Positions 32,390-40,004 are shown, counted from the stretch's first letter. The stretch: 41,699 bases of DNA from JALEVB01 sp022768265 (GCA_034168985.1 JAXFJE010000038.1:1-41699); one strand, 5' to 3'. The notes: generated by a model from the sequence alone, not told the origin. Program-made: numbers and translations.

Positions 32390-33100
32390 ATGAAAGAAAA
32401 AAAGATTAATTGGGAAAAGTGGATCACGATATTCGTATTTGCATCGCTAGTGATATCGATCATATTTATTATCCTAAAACTGACGATATTTAAAGTCGAT
32501 AGCGATCCGGTGACGGGTACTTATAGCTTGATGTTGGCTCAATGTTTCTTAGGATGTGCTGCGATCATTGCCCCATCATATCTAGAGAAGCATTTAAAAT
32601 TAGAGATCCCTAGCCATATGATGATACCTTATGTCATCTTCTTATACTGTGCGATCTTCTTAGGTGAAGTGCGTAGCTTCTATTATAATTTTGCGTATTG
32701 GGATATGTTTTTACATACATTAAGTGGTGGAATGTTGGGAATGTTAGGATTCTCGATCGTTTCCTTGTTAAATAAGACCAAAGCAGTGCCAATTGATTTA
32801 TCACCTGGTTTTGTAGCTATCTTTGCCTTTTGCTTTGCAATCACCATCGGGGTCTTCTGGGAAATCTATGAATTCAGTTTCGATGGTTTCTTGGGCATGA
32901 ATATGCAAAAGTTCATGTTAGAAGATGGTACCCAATTTATTGGGCGAGCTGCTTTGACCGATACGATGCAAGATCTGATCGTTGATTGCATCGGCGCTTT
33001 TGTAGCAACAAGCTTAGGCTATCTAGCAATGAAATTTGATAGTAAGTGGTTAAAAAATATGCAGCTAAAAAAGGAGAATAAACATGATAAAACTTTATAA
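32390..33100 (+). CDS. DUF2238-like membrane protein
   Basis: A 236-residue protein with six hydrophobic segments. WDMFLHTLSGGMLG (about 105-118), FWEIYEFSFD and DTMQDLIVDCIGA match the YjdF/DUF2238 family, whose function is not known. The conserved His, Glu and Asp residues lie near membrane borders and could bind metal or act catalytically. AAGGAGG precedes the start. Its last 17 bases overlap the cysS start, so the two are coupled. Confidence 0.82.
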   Translation: MKEKKINWEKWITIFVFASLVISIIFIILKLTIFKVDSDPVTGTYSLMLAQCFLGCAAIIAPSYLEKHLKLEIPSHMMIPYVIFLYCAIFLGEVRSFYYNFAYWDMFLHTLSGGMLGMLGFSIVSLLNKTKAVPIDLSPGFVAIFAFCFAITIGVFWEIYEFSFDGFLGMNMQKFMLEDGTQFIGRAALTDTMQDLIVDCIGAFVATSLGYLAMKFDSKWLKNMQLKKENKHDKTL

Positions 33101-34418
33101 TTCTAAAAGCTTAAAAATTGAAGAATTTAAGCCGATCAAAGCGAATGAGGTTAGCATGTATGTCTGTGGACCAACGGTATACAATCATGCGCATATCGGT
33201 AATGCACGTCCGATCATCGTATTTGATACATTAAGAAGATTATTTGAAAAAGAAGGCTATAAAGTTAAATATGTTTCAAACTATACTGATGTTGATGATA
33301 AGATCATCAAAAAAGCCAATGAAGAAGGGGTAAGCGAAGAAGTTATCGCCAAGCGTTATATCGACGCATATGAAAAGGTAAGAGCTAGCTTAAATACGAT
33401 ACCATTAGATGCAACCCCACAAGTAACCCAAACGATGGATGATATCATCCATTTTATCGATGAATTAGTAAAAAGTAATCATGCTTATGTTGTGGATGGG
33501 GATGTTTATTTTAGGGTAAGTAGCATTGAAAACTATGGGCAGATCAGCAATCAAAAGATTGAAGATCTGCAAGCAGGAGCTAGGATCGAAGAAAACGATA
33601 AGAAAGAAAGCCCATTTGATTTTGCGTTATGGAAAAAAACGGATATGGGCATTAAGTGGGATTCCCCTTGGTCATGCGGTAGACCAGGTTGGCATACCGA
33701 ATGTGTCGTAATGATCAATAAAGAATTTAATGGCATGATCGATATTCATGGTGGGGGCATGGATCTAAAGTTCCCACATCATGAAAATGAAGCAGCGCAA
33801 AACGAAGCTTTACATCATCATGGAATCGCTAATTACTGGATCCATAATGCGATGATCAATATCAACGGTGCTAAGATGTCGAAATCATTAGGTAATGTTA
33901 GCTGGGCCAAAGATGTGATCGCGAAATTAGATGCACCATTGGTGCGTTGGTTGATGAATTCGGTTCATTATCGTAAAGAGCTAAATTTCTCCGACGAAAC
34001 GATCGAAACTGCGCGTAAAGAATTAGATAAGGTCTTCAATGCCTTAAAACAAGCTGATATCAAACGCCAACTAAGCGATACAGCCTTGATCAAGGAATAT
34101 GATGAAGCGGCATTACGTAAATTCTTGGATGAGATGGACGATGATCTAAATACTCCTAATGCTTATGCGCAGATCTTTGAAAGCGTCAAACAATTAAATA
34201 ATAGCATGCGTAAAAAAGACATCGACATGGTAGCCATGATGAAGATCTATAATAGTATCTTAGAGATGTTGGAGGTTTTAGGAGTAGCTTATACCCCAGT
34301 GATGCTAGATGAGCAAGATAAAGCTTTATTTGCTAGTTGGAATGAAGCCAAACAACAAAAAGATTTTGCGCAAGCTGATGTCTTCCGTCAAAAATTGATG
34401 GATAAAGGACTAATATGA
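33084..34418 (+). CDS. cysS: Cysteinyl-tRNA synthetase
   Basis: Charges tRNA-Cys. The 444 residues are slightly shorter than the usual 460-470. Signatures are the zinc ligand C28 in YVCGPTVY, HIGN (37-40), GRPGWHTEC with further zinc ligands, GGGMDLKFPHHENE, and KMSKS (264-268). AAGGAG precedes the start within the DUF2238 gene. Overlaps mrnC by four bases. In Bacillota, cysS-mrnC-rlmB is a typical order, so this identification is firm. Confidence 0.98.
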   Translation: MIKLYNSKSLKIEEFKPIKANEVSMYVCGPTVYNHAHIGNARPIIVFDTLRRLFEKEGYKVKYVSNYTDVDDKIIKKANEEGVSEEVIAKRYIDAYEKVRASLNTIPLDATPQVTQTMDDIIHFIDELVKSNHAYVVDGDVYFRVSSIENYGQISNQKIEDLQAGARIEENDKKESPFDFALWKKTDMGIKWDSPWSCGRPGWHTECVVMINKEFNGMIDIHGGGMDLKFPHHENEAAQNEALHHHGIANYWIHNAMININGAKMSKSLGNVSWAKDVIAKLDAPLVRWLMNSVHYRKELNFSDETIETARKELDKVFNALKQADIKRQLSDTALIKEYDEAALRKFLDEMDDDLNTPNAYAQIFESVKQLNNSMRKKDIDMVAMMKIYNSILEMLEVLGVAYTPVMLDEQDKALFASWNEAKQQKDFAQADVFRQKLMDKGLI

Positions 34419-34795
34419 TCTATGAGGAGTTAAATGGGTCAACATTGGCCTATGTTGGAGATGCTTATTGGAGCTTGATCGTGCGAAAATATCTTATTAG
34501 CAAAGGGTATACCAAAGCCAAAGATCTTCAAACCAAAAGCGTGAAGTTTGTTAGTGCTAAGGCCCAAGCAAGCTTTATCCCTTTATTTATGGATGATCTA
34601 GATGATAAACAACAGGATATCTTTAAGCGAGGTCGTAATTTTAAAAGTTCGAGCGTACCTAAAAATACCGATGTGCAAACTTATCGTCTTTCAACAGGCT
34701 TTGAAGCGATAATCGGTTATCTTTATTTAAATGAAGACTGGGAAAAATTAAATCTGATTTGGAACAAAGTAAAGGCAAAGATGGAGGGGCAATGA
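34415..34795 (+). CDS. mrnC: Mini-ribonuclease III (23S rRNA maturation)
   Basis: A 126-residue RNase III domain without an RNA-binding domain. It trims 23S rRNA precursors in Bacillota. The signature is LAYVGDAYWSLIVRKYLI near the N-terminus, with the metal-binding Asp, and GFEAIIGYLYL with the second acidic residue. ATGA overlap with cysS. Confidence 0.94.
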   Translation: MIYEELNGSTLAYVGDAYWSLIVRKYLISKGYTKAKDLQTKSVKFVSAKAQASFIPLFMDDLDDKQQDIFKRGRNFKSSSVPKNTDVQTYRLSTGFEAIIGYLYLNEDWEKLNLIWNKVKAKMEGQ

Positions 34796-35511
34796 TGGGA
34801 CAATATTTATACGGAAAGAATGTCGTAAAACAACTGTTGAAAGATAAAACAGCTATTCAAGAATTATACTTAGCCGTAAATGATCAAGAAATCACTGCTT
34901 TAGCAAACAAGGCCCACATCAAGATTAATAAGGTAGATCGTAAATATTTAGATAAATTGGTCAAAAATAACAATCACCAAGGCGTGGTGGTATTAAAAGA
35001 AGAATATAAAACTTTTAGTGTTGATGAGATCCTAGCAGATATCCAAGATCATCATGGATTGATCGTGGTCTTAGATGAATTGACCGATCCTCATAATCTA
35101 GGGGCTATCTTAAGAACCTGTGATTGTGTTGGCGTAGATGGGGTCATCATCAAGAAGAATAATGCGGTAGGCTTAAATGCTACCGTAGCCAAAACCAGTG
35201 CGGGAGCTATTGATACCGTAAAAGTAGCGAGCGTTACCAACTTAACCAAGACCTTGGAATATCTAAAAACCAAAGGCTATTGGGTATATGGTACCGGTTT
35301 TGAAAAAGCAGTCGATTACCGCCAAAATGATTACCAAGAAAACGTGGTATTAGTTATTGGTAATGAAGGTAAAGGAATGTCACGCTTAGTGAAAGAAAGC
35401 TGTGATCATATCGTCAAATTACCAATGGTCGGAAAGATCACTAGCTTGAATGCGTCATGCGCAACGGCAGTATTATTATATGAAATTTACAACAAACGCT
35501 TTCCGCTATAA
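34795..35511 (+). CDS. rlmB: 23S rRNA 2'-O-ribose guanosine methyltransferase (TrmH/SpoU type)
   Basis: A 238-residue knotted methyltransferase. The N-terminal L30e-like RNA-binding part is at 1-75; the SPOUT domain has motif 1 VLDELTDPHNLGAILRT, motif 2 VLVIGNEGKGMS and motif 3 MVGKITSLNASCATAVLLYE. Start choice: two ATGs, 34792 and 34795; GGAGGGG (34783-34789) favours the latter. Starts within the mrnC stop codon. Confidence 0.94.
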   Translation: MGQYLYGKNVVKQLLKDKTAIQELYLAVNDQEITALANKAHIKINKVDRKYLDKLVKNNNHQGVVVLKEEYKTFSVDEILADIQDHHGLIVVLDELTDPHNLGAILRTCDCVGVDGVIIKKNNAVGLNATVAKTSAGAIDTVKVASVTNLTKTLEYLKTKGYWVYGTGFEKAVDYRQNDYQENVVLVIGNEGKGMSRLVKESCDHIVKLPMVGKITSLNASCATAVLLYEIYNKRFPL

Positions 35512-35525
35512 AGGGGGAAGTTTTT

Positions 35526-36131
35526 GTGATAAATGCATATGAATTGATATATTATGTGCATCAAAAAGATGAATGGGCCTTAAATCAGTTATTAACAAGT
35601 TTTGATCCGTTGATCAAAGCGTGTATCAAGACCTTGATCGATCGCTCACCAGCATTAAAAATGTATTTGGATGATCTATATCAGGAACTGATGTTAAGCA
35701 TATATGAAGGTGTTGACAACTATCGTGATGATCTAGGCAGCACCTTTACTAGTTTTATCAAGGTATGCTTATTGAATAAAGGCAAGTGCTTATATCGTTA
35801 TTATCATAGCAATCGGATCAAAGCTAATCATTATGGCTTAAATCTAGATGCTTATGTGGGTGAAAATAATGAACATTATCATTATGAGATCATCAGTTCG
35901 CCCCGCGCTTTAAATGATCCTAAGGATGCTTATGATCATCTTTCAGTTATGGAAAGATTTCAACATTATTATAAAGAAATGGATCAACTTGATCGTAAAG
36001 TACTTATTTATTATTTGAAAGGTGAAAAATATGAAAAGGCTGCTAAAGCTTTGCATATGAGCAAAAAAAGCTATGATAATCATATCCAGAAAGTTAAAAA
36101 GCGTTTAAAAGCCGCTTTTCGTGATGATTAA
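35526..36131 (+). CDS. Sigma-70-family sigma factor, SigH-like by position
   Basis: A 201-residue sigma factor. Region 2 spans about 10-95 (LDDLYQELMLSIYEGVDNYRDDLG, then TFTSFIKVCLLNKGKC) and region 4 HTH about 150-200 (KVLIYYLKGEKYEKAAKALHMSKKSYDNHIQKVKKRLK). In Bacillus, sigH stands at this place between rlmB/yacP and rpmG, so this is its counterpart, though sequence similarity is low. Use may be competence, stress or growth transition rather than sporulation. The yacP/rae1 gene that usually lies between is missing. Starts at GTG with GGGGGAAG upstream. Confidence 0.85.
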   Translation: MINAYELIYYVHQKDEWALNQLLTSFDPLIKACIKTLIDRSPALKMYLDDLYQELMLSIYEGVDNYRDDLGSTFTSFIKVCLLNKGKCLYRYYHSNRIKANHYGLNLDAYVGENNEHYHYEIISSPRALNDPKDAYDHLSVMERFQHYYKEMDQLDRKVLIYYLKGEKYEKAAKALHMSKKSYDNHIQKVKKRLKAAFRDD

Positions 36132-36132
36132 A

Positions 36133-36162
36133 TTGACTATCACAAATGATTTGTGATATTGT
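36133..36162 (+). promoter_or_regulatory. Promoter with embedded perfect palindrome before rpmG
   Basis: TTGACT (36133-36138) and TATTGT (36157-36162) are separated by 18 bases. The spacer is almost filled by a perfect dyad: TATCACAAA (36138-36146), TGA, TTTGTGATA (36150-36158). There is no T run afterwards, so it is not a good terminator of the sigma gene. Either an operator within the promoter of rpmG-secE-nusG or an RNA hairpin. Confidence 0.55.
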
Positions 36163-36192
36163 TATGTGGTAAAAAAAGGAGTTGTTTTAATT

Positions 36193-36348
36193 ATGGCAAA
36201 AGAAGATAAGGTAATTTTAACTTGTACTGAATGTCTTTCGCGCAATTATGCAACAAAAAGAAATAAACGCGCGTCAAATGAACGCTTGGAATTAATGAAG
36301 TTTTGTAAAAAGTGTGGTCGTCACACCTTGCATAAAGAAACGAAATAG
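36193..36348 (+). CDS. rpmG: 50S ribosomal protein L33 (zinc-binding form)
   Basis: A 51-residue L33 with the two CxxC pairs, CTEC (11-14) and CKKC (38-41), of the zinc-containing C+ type. The ATG at 36193 is chosen since AAGGAG precedes it at 36177-36182; the open frame extends upstream without support. Followed by secE and nusG as in other Bacillota. Confidence 0.95.
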   Translation: MAKEDKVILTCTECLSRNYATKRNKRASNERLELMKFCKKCGRHTLHKETK

Positions 36349-36361
36349 GAGGGAAGACACG

Positions 36362-36547
36362 ATGTTAAAGTGGTTTAGTATTAGTGGTATCAGCAAAGAA
36401 GCTAAACGTGTTCGCTGGCCTAAGGTAGCTGATTTAACTTATTCAACAGTAGAAGCTTTGATCTTTATGGGCTTCTTCATGGTATGTTTTGTAATTTTTG
36501 AATTTATAGTTACATTATTCTTAAGATTGATCGGTATAGGAGCATAA
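36362..36547 (+). CDS. secE: Preprotein translocase subunit SecE
   Basis: A 61-residue protein: amphipathic KEAKRVRWPKVADLTYST with the conserved RWP motif, then one membrane helix (about 36-58). It stabilises SecY. TAGGAGGGAAGACACG precedes the ATG at 36362; earlier in-frame codons belong to the rpmG end in another frame. Confidence 0.95.
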   Translation: MLKWFSISGISKEAKRVRWPKVADLTYSTVEALIFMGFFMVCFVIFEFIVTLFLRLIGIGA

Positions 36548-36553
36548 AGTTAA

Positions 36554-37114
36554 ATGAGTGAAAAATATAATGAAAATCAAAGAGAATGGTTCGTGGTAAA
36601 TACTTACGCCGGCCATGAAAATCGCGTTAAAGACAATTTAGAAAAACGTATGGAAACCATGGGTATCCAAGATTGTTTATTTAGGATCGTGGTTGCGGAA
36701 GAAGTAGAGATCGAAATCAAAAATGGTAAACAAGTTGAAAAGATGCATAATCTTTTCCCAGGATATTTGTTCGTAGAAATGATCATGACAGATGATGCTT
36801 GGTATGTTGTACGTAATACTCCAGGTGTTACTGGATTTATTGGATCAAGTGGTGGTGGTGCTAAACCATTCCCGGTTTCACAAGACGAGATCGATGCAAT
36901 CTTAAGAAGATTAGGACAAGGAGAAGCTAAGGTCAATGTTGATTTCAATGTTGGCGATGCTGTAAAGATCCTTACTGGACCATTCAGTGGTATGGAAGGA
37001 AGAATTTCCGCTATGAATGATCAAACACAGATTGCTTCAGTATTAACGATGTTGTTTGGTCGTGAAACACCAACAGATATTAGCTATAACGACCTAGAAA
37101 AGATCGAAGAATAA
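36554..37114 (+). CDS. nusG: Transcription elongation and termination factor NusG
   Basis: A 186-residue two-domain protein: the NGN domain (WFVVNTYAGHENRVKDNL, NLFPGYLFVEM, RNTPGVTGFIG) and the C-terminal KOW domain (GDAVKILTGPFSGMEGRISAMNDQ). Binds RNA polymerase. The gap of six bases to secE is typical. Confidence 0.98.
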   Translation: MSEKYNENQREWFVVNTYAGHENRVKDNLEKRMETMGIQDCLFRIVVAEEVEIEIKNGKQVEKMHNLFPGYLFVEMIMTDDAWYVVRNTPGVTGFIGSSGGGAKPFPVSQDEIDAILRRLGQGEAKVNVDFNVGDAVKILTGPFSGMEGRISAMNDQTQIASVLTMLFGRETPTDISYNDLEKIEE

Positions 37115-37115
37115 G

Positions 37116-37460
37116 ATGCCTAAACGAAGTATACCTTTATATATCGTCTTGTCTTTGATCACTTGCGGGCTATTTGCTTTCTATTGGCAAGCTCAGATTG
37201 CAAACGATACGAATGAATTGATTGGTGATAGAAAAGGATTTAGTGGGGGCGTGGTCGTCTTATTATCGATCATTACTTGCGGGATCTATGGTTTATATTG
37301 GCTTTATGTCACCGGCAGTAAGATCGATCAACAAAAAGCAACCAATGGATATGGTAATAATGGTCTAGCAATTATTAGTTTGATCCTTGGGATCTTTGGG
37401 TTGGGACTTGTGGCTTATGCAATCATCCAAAATGAACTTAACCAATTTGAGGTAGAATGA
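37116..37460 (+). CDS. DUF4234-like membrane protein
   Basis: A 114-residue protein with three hydrophobic segments. Twin motifs SLITCGLFAFYWQAQIANDTNE and SIITCGIYGLYWLYVTGSKID match DUF4234; function unknown. It begins one base after the nusG stop and overlaps the DUF2752 gene by four bases. It interrupts the usual nusG-rplK neighbourhood, together with the next two genes. Confidence 0.85.
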   Translation: MPKRSIPLYIVLSLITCGLFAFYWQAQIANDTNELIGDRKGFSGGVVVLLSIITCGIYGLYWLYVTGSKIDQQKATNGYGNNGLAIISLILGIFGLGLVAYAIIQNELNQFEVE

Positions 37461-37813
37461 AAAAAGTAATTAAGTTTAATTTGTTATTAGCACTCGGTGC
37501 AGGCATATACTTAATTTGGTTAAATAAAACAGGCATGGGGATACCATGCCTGTTTCGTACATTATGGGGCTTTTATTGTCCAGGATGTGGGATGACGCAT
37601 GCCATCGTAGCATTATCCCAGGCTGATCTAGCGCTAGCCTTTAGTTATCATTGGGCTTTTGTACTAAGCATACCAGCCTTGCTTTATCTATATGTGATCG
37701 CCAATGTGCGCTATATCCGCCAAGGTACGATATATTTCAACCATTATGAAAATATCATCATGGGCATGATCATTGCCTTGTTTATCTTACGAGCCATCAC
37801 CCTTAATTTTTAG
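37457..37813 (+). CDS. DUF2752 membrane protein
   Basis: A 118-residue membrane protein with the family signature CPGCGMT (41-47) and three hydrophobic segments. The CxxC might bind a metal or take part in redox; function unknown. It overlaps DUF4234 by ATGA, and its end overlaps the convergent CoA-binding gene by 11 bases. Its codons for residues 24-33 form a perfect 12-bp hairpin (37527-37555). Confidence 0.85.
   Translation: MKKVIKFNLLLALGAGIYLIWLNKTGMGIPCLFRTLWGFYCPGCGMTHAIVALSQADLALAFSYHWAFVLSIPALLYLYVIANVRYIRQGTIYFNHYENIIMGMIIALFILRAITLNF
37527..37555 (+). repeat. Terminator-like hairpin inside the DUF2752 gene
   Basis: AAACAGGCATGG (37527-37538) pairs perfectly with CCATGCCTGTTT (37544-37555) around GGATA. 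Only three T follow. It lies within conserved coding sequence (KTGMGIPCLF), so it is both coding and structured. It could reduce transcription beyond this point or be involved in RNA processing after nusG. Confidence 0.7.
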
Positions 37814-38162
37814 GATATAAGCTTAAACCAACCAATAAGCATCCTTCAATAAATGGAATGTTATGTTTTGTTAAGAAGTCGATGATCTCTGGGCTTTCAG
37901 CGCCAGGCTGTATTACGACCGCTTGGATATCACGAGTATTATCTTGCAAGATCTTTAGACCCTTAGCAGGGTGGATGCATAGATCTAAGATTTCGATCGC
38001 AAAAGGTATTTCGCTAAGATCTTGATATTCCTTATCGATACAGGCTACATTATAGCCATGTTCTAATAAAGCATGCTTGATCTTATAAGCATATTTTTCT
38101 TCCAACAAAGTATTACCAGCGACAACAAAATTATTAAATTGCATGATATTTTTTAAATCCAT
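37803..38162 (-). CDS. CoA-binding (YccU-like) Rossmann protein
   Basis: About 119 residues, the single CoA_binding domain: NNFVVAGNTLLEEKYAYKI (phosphate-binding strand-loop-helix), ALLEHGYNVACID, LDLCIHPAKGLKIL and VVIQPGAESPEIIDFLTKHNIPFIEGCLLVGL. Such proteins bind CoA and are of unknown role. GAGGTATAG precedes the ATG at 38162; the open frame extends 81 codons upstream across the rplK promoter and leader and is not credible. Opposite orientation between nusG and rplK genes. Confidence 0.87.
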   Translation of the reverse strand: MDLKNIMQFNNFVVAGNTLLEEKYAYKIKHALLEHGYNVACIDKEYQDLSEIPFAIEILDLCIHPAKGLKILQDNTRDIQAVVIQPGAESPEIIDFLTKHNIPFIEGCLLVGLSLYPKN

Positions 38163-38186
38163 ATCTATACCTCTTTCTATAGCTAG

Positions 38187-38215
38187 ATAATAACAAAAAA
38201 GCCATTGACAAACAA
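38187..38215 (-). promoter_or_regulatory. Promoter of the CoA-binding protein gene
   Basis: On the minus strand TTGTTT (38215-38210) and TATTAT (38192-38187) with 17 bases between. Its -35 shares a base with that of the divergent rplK promoter, so the two compete for polymerase. Confidence 0.6.
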
Positions 38216-38233
38216 CTGATATGCGCGTAATAT
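38205..38233 (+). promoter_or_regulatory. Strong sigma-A promoter of rplK-rplA
   Basis: Consensus TTGACA (38205-38210) and TAATAT (38228-38233) with the ideal 17-base spacer. Transcription would begin near 38240, giving a leader of about 90 bases. Confidence 0.88.
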
Positions 38234-38257
38234 TATAAGGCACGATTGTGCATATTT

Positions 38258-38296
38258 TGCGTGGAAGGACTGCAACTAGTCCGTAATACCACTGCA
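38258..38296 (+). promoter_or_regulatory. L1-binding leader hairpin (ribosomal autoregulation)
   Basis: Outer stem TGCGTGG (38258-38264) with CCAC-T-GCA (38289-38296, one bulge), internal loop AA / GTAATA, inner stem GGACT (38267-38271) with AGTCC (38278-38282). The asymmetric loop and sequence GTGG-A-AGG ... CC-GTAATACCAC mimic the L1 site of 23S rRNA (GUGGGAGG ... GAAAUACCAC), so free L1 should bind here and stop translation of rplK-rplA. Confidence 0.75.
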
Positions 38297-38329
38297 TTTG
38301 ACAAATAGAAAAAATAGGAGGAATGTCAG

Positions 38330-38752
38330 ATGAGTAAGAAAGTTGCAAAAGTTTGTAAACTACAATTCCCTGCTGGCGGAGCAAAACCAGGTCCAGCATT
38401 AGCATCAGCTGGTATCAACATGCCTCAATTCTGTAACGCATTTAATGATGCAACGAAAGACCGTAAAGGTGATATCGTTCCAGTTATCATTACTGCTTAC
38501 GAAGACAAGTCATTTGATTTCGTATTAAAAACTACCCCTGCTGCTACATTATTGAAAAAAGCTGCAGGCATCGCTAAGGCAAGTGGTTCGCCTAAAGCTG
38601 TTAAAGCTGGTAAGATCAGCGTTGATCAATTAAGAGAAATCGCTGAATACAAAATGCCAGATTTAAATGCGAACTCTGTTGAAGGCGCAATGAGAATTAT
38701 TGCGGGTACTGCTCGTAATATGGGTATCGTTGTAGAAGGAATGGAGGAATAG
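38330..38752 (+). CDS. rplK: 50S ribosomal protein L11
   Basis: A 140-residue L11 of the GTPase-associated centre: N-terminal KLQFPAGGAKPGPALASAGINMPQFC and C-terminal RNA-binding part (KKAAGIAKASGSPKAVKAGKIS, AMRIIAGTARNMGIVVEG). AGGAGGAATGTCAG precedes the ATG. Its leader carries the L1-type hairpin. Confidence 0.98.
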   Translation: MSKKVAKVCKLQFPAGGAKPGPALASAGINMPQFCNAFNDATKDRKGDIVPVIITAYEDKSFDFVLKTTPAATLLKKAAGIAKASGSPKAVKAGKISVDQLREIAEYKMPDLNANSVEGAMRIIAGTARNMGIVVEGMEE

Positions 38753-38756
38753 TTAC

Positions 38757-39431
38757 ATGGCCGGAAAAAAATATATTGAAGCTTGCAAATTAGTTGAAGA
38801 CAGAACATATAGCTATAAAGAAGCTTGTGAATTAGCTAAGAAAACAAACTATGCTAAATTCGATGCTTCTGTGGAAGTTAGTTTTAATTTAAATGTAGAC
38901 CCTCGTCACGCTGATCAAGCTATCCGTGGTGCGATGGTATTACCTAATGGTACAGGTAAAACTCAAAAAGTTTTAGTTATCACTCAAGGTGCTAAAGAAC
39001 AAGAAGCTAAAGATGCTGGTGCAGACATCGTTGGTGGAAAAGAAATCCTTGAAGACATCAAAAAAGGTTGGTTCGATTTCGATATTATCGTAGCTACTCC
39101 TGATATGATGGCTGAATTAGGTAAATTAGGTAAGATCTTAGGTCCTAAAGGCTTAATGCCAAACCCTAAAACAGGTACAGTTACTATGAACGTAGCTAAC
39201 GCTGTTAATGAAATCAAAAAAGGTAAAGTTGAATACCGTGTAGATAAAGAAGGAAATATCAACGTATTGATCGGTAAATGCTCATTTACTGAAGATCAAT
39301 TAGCTGAAAACTTCAAAGCTCTATATGATGTAATTGCTAAAGCTAGACCAGCTGCTGTAAAAGGTGTTTACATGAAGAGCGTAACTATTTCAACTACTAT
39401 GGGTCCTGGTATCAAAGTTACTGTTGAATAA
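38757..39431 (+). CDS. rplA: 50S ribosomal protein L1
   Basis: A 224-residue L1; DPRHADQAIRGAMVLPNGTGKTQKV and GKILGPKGLMPNPKTGTV are family signatures. It binds 23S rRNA at the L1 stalk and probably its own mRNA leader. Its ribosome binding site is within the end of rplK. rplJ and rplL do not follow; a terminator does. Confidence 0.98.
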   Translation: MAGKKYIEACKLVEDRTYSYKEACELAKKTNYAKFDASVEVSFNLNVDPRHADQAIRGAMVLPNGTGKTQKVLVITQGAKEQEAKDAGADIVGGKEILEDIKKGWFDFDIIVATPDMMAELGKLGKILGPKGLMPNPKTGTVTMNVANAVNEIKKGKVEYRVDKEGNINVLIGKCSFTEDQLAENFKALYDVIAKARPAAVKGVYMKSVTISTTMGPGIKVTVE

Positions 39432-39445
39432 GCAAATAAATTATT

Positions 39446-39475
39446 AAAGGTGAACTGTTGAAGTTCACCTTTTTT
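39446..39475 (+). terminator. Terminator after rplA
   Basis: AAAGGTGAACT (39446-39456) pairs with AGTTCACCTTT (39462-39472), followed by more T. Confidence 0.92.
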
Positions 39476-39485
39476 GCAAAAAAAA

Positions 39486-39515
39486 ATCAAGATCTAATTA
39501 TGAATAGATCTTGAT
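39486..39515 (-). terminator. Terminator of the DtxR-type gene
   Basis: ATCAAGATCTA (39486-39496) pairs perfectly with TAGATCTTGAT (39505-39515); on the minus strand a long T run follows. Confidence 0.88.
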
Positions 39516-39877
39516 CAATCATTTAAATATCGTTTAATGCACATGAAAGTTTCTTCGGATATATCGTGTTCAATTTTGCAAGCATCTTTTGCCGCGTTTT
39601 CGGCACTAACCCCAATCTTCATCAAGAATGAAGTCAATACTTCATGTTTATCTAAGATGCTTTCAGCAATTTTTAATCCTTCAGCAGTTAAATGAACGTA
39701 ATTATTATTATCGATATCTACATAATTACCTTCTTTTAATTTTTTTAATGCAATTGATACGGTTGGTTTTGAAAAATCCATTTTTTTGACGATATCAATT
39801 GCTCGAACATTGTCTAATTCTTTGCTTAAGATCAAAATTGTTTCTAGATACATTTCCATTGATTCATGCAATACCAT
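39515..39877 (-). CDS. DtxR-family iron-type metalloregulator
   Basis: A 120-residue regulator with winged helix (about 1-62; HTH IDIVKKMDFSKPTVSIALKKL) and a short dimerisation domain with metal ligands; no SH3-like domain. The ligand set is M9 (SMEMY), C100, E103 and H104 (DACKIEH), the pattern of DtxR/IdeR site 2 (Met10, Cys102, Glu105, His106), whereas MntR has Asp and Glu at the first two places. So Fe(II) is the more likely metal. H78 of the other site is present. It lies divergent from a FeoB-associated-type peptide with a dyad over the predicted start site. GGGTGAT precedes the ATG. Confidence 0.9.
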   Translation of the reverse strand: MVLHESMEMYLETILILSKELDNVRAIDIVKKMDFSKPTVSIALKKLKEGNYVDIDNNNYVHLTAEGLKIAESILDKHEVLTSFLMKIGVSAENAAKDACKIEHDISEETFMCIKRYLND

Positions 39878-39933
39878 ATTTTATCACCCATTATAGTGTA
39901 GCATATTTTATAAGACATATGAAGTTAGATGAC

Positions 39934-39962
39934 TTGACAATTAAACAACAGCAGCATAAAAT
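39934..39962 (+). promoter_or_regulatory. Strong sigma-A promoter of the Cys-rich peptide gene
   Basis: TTGACA (39934-39939) and TAAAAT (39957-39962) with 17 bases between; start of transcription near 39969. Confidence 0.85.
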
Positions 39963-39969
39963 ATAGATA

Positions 39970-39985
39970 GTTAGATATAACTAAC
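39970..39985. promoter_or_regulatory. Possible DtxR-type operator
   Basis: GTTAGATATAACTAAC is a dyad with GTTAG/CTAAC arms, matching the core GTTAG-x-CTAAC feel of DtxR-type sites (TTAGGTTAGSCTAACCTAA), over the predicted +1. A partial copy (GTTAGATGACTT) is at 39923-39934, before the -35. Confidence 0.55.
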
Positions 39986-40004
39986 CCAATAAAGGAGATA
40001 AGAG

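Noticed and set aside
38163..38405. N-terminal extension of the CoA-binding protein across the rplK promoter
   Set aside because: The extension is antisense to the rplK promoter and leader; the domain begins after the ATG at 38162, which has a good ribosome binding site.
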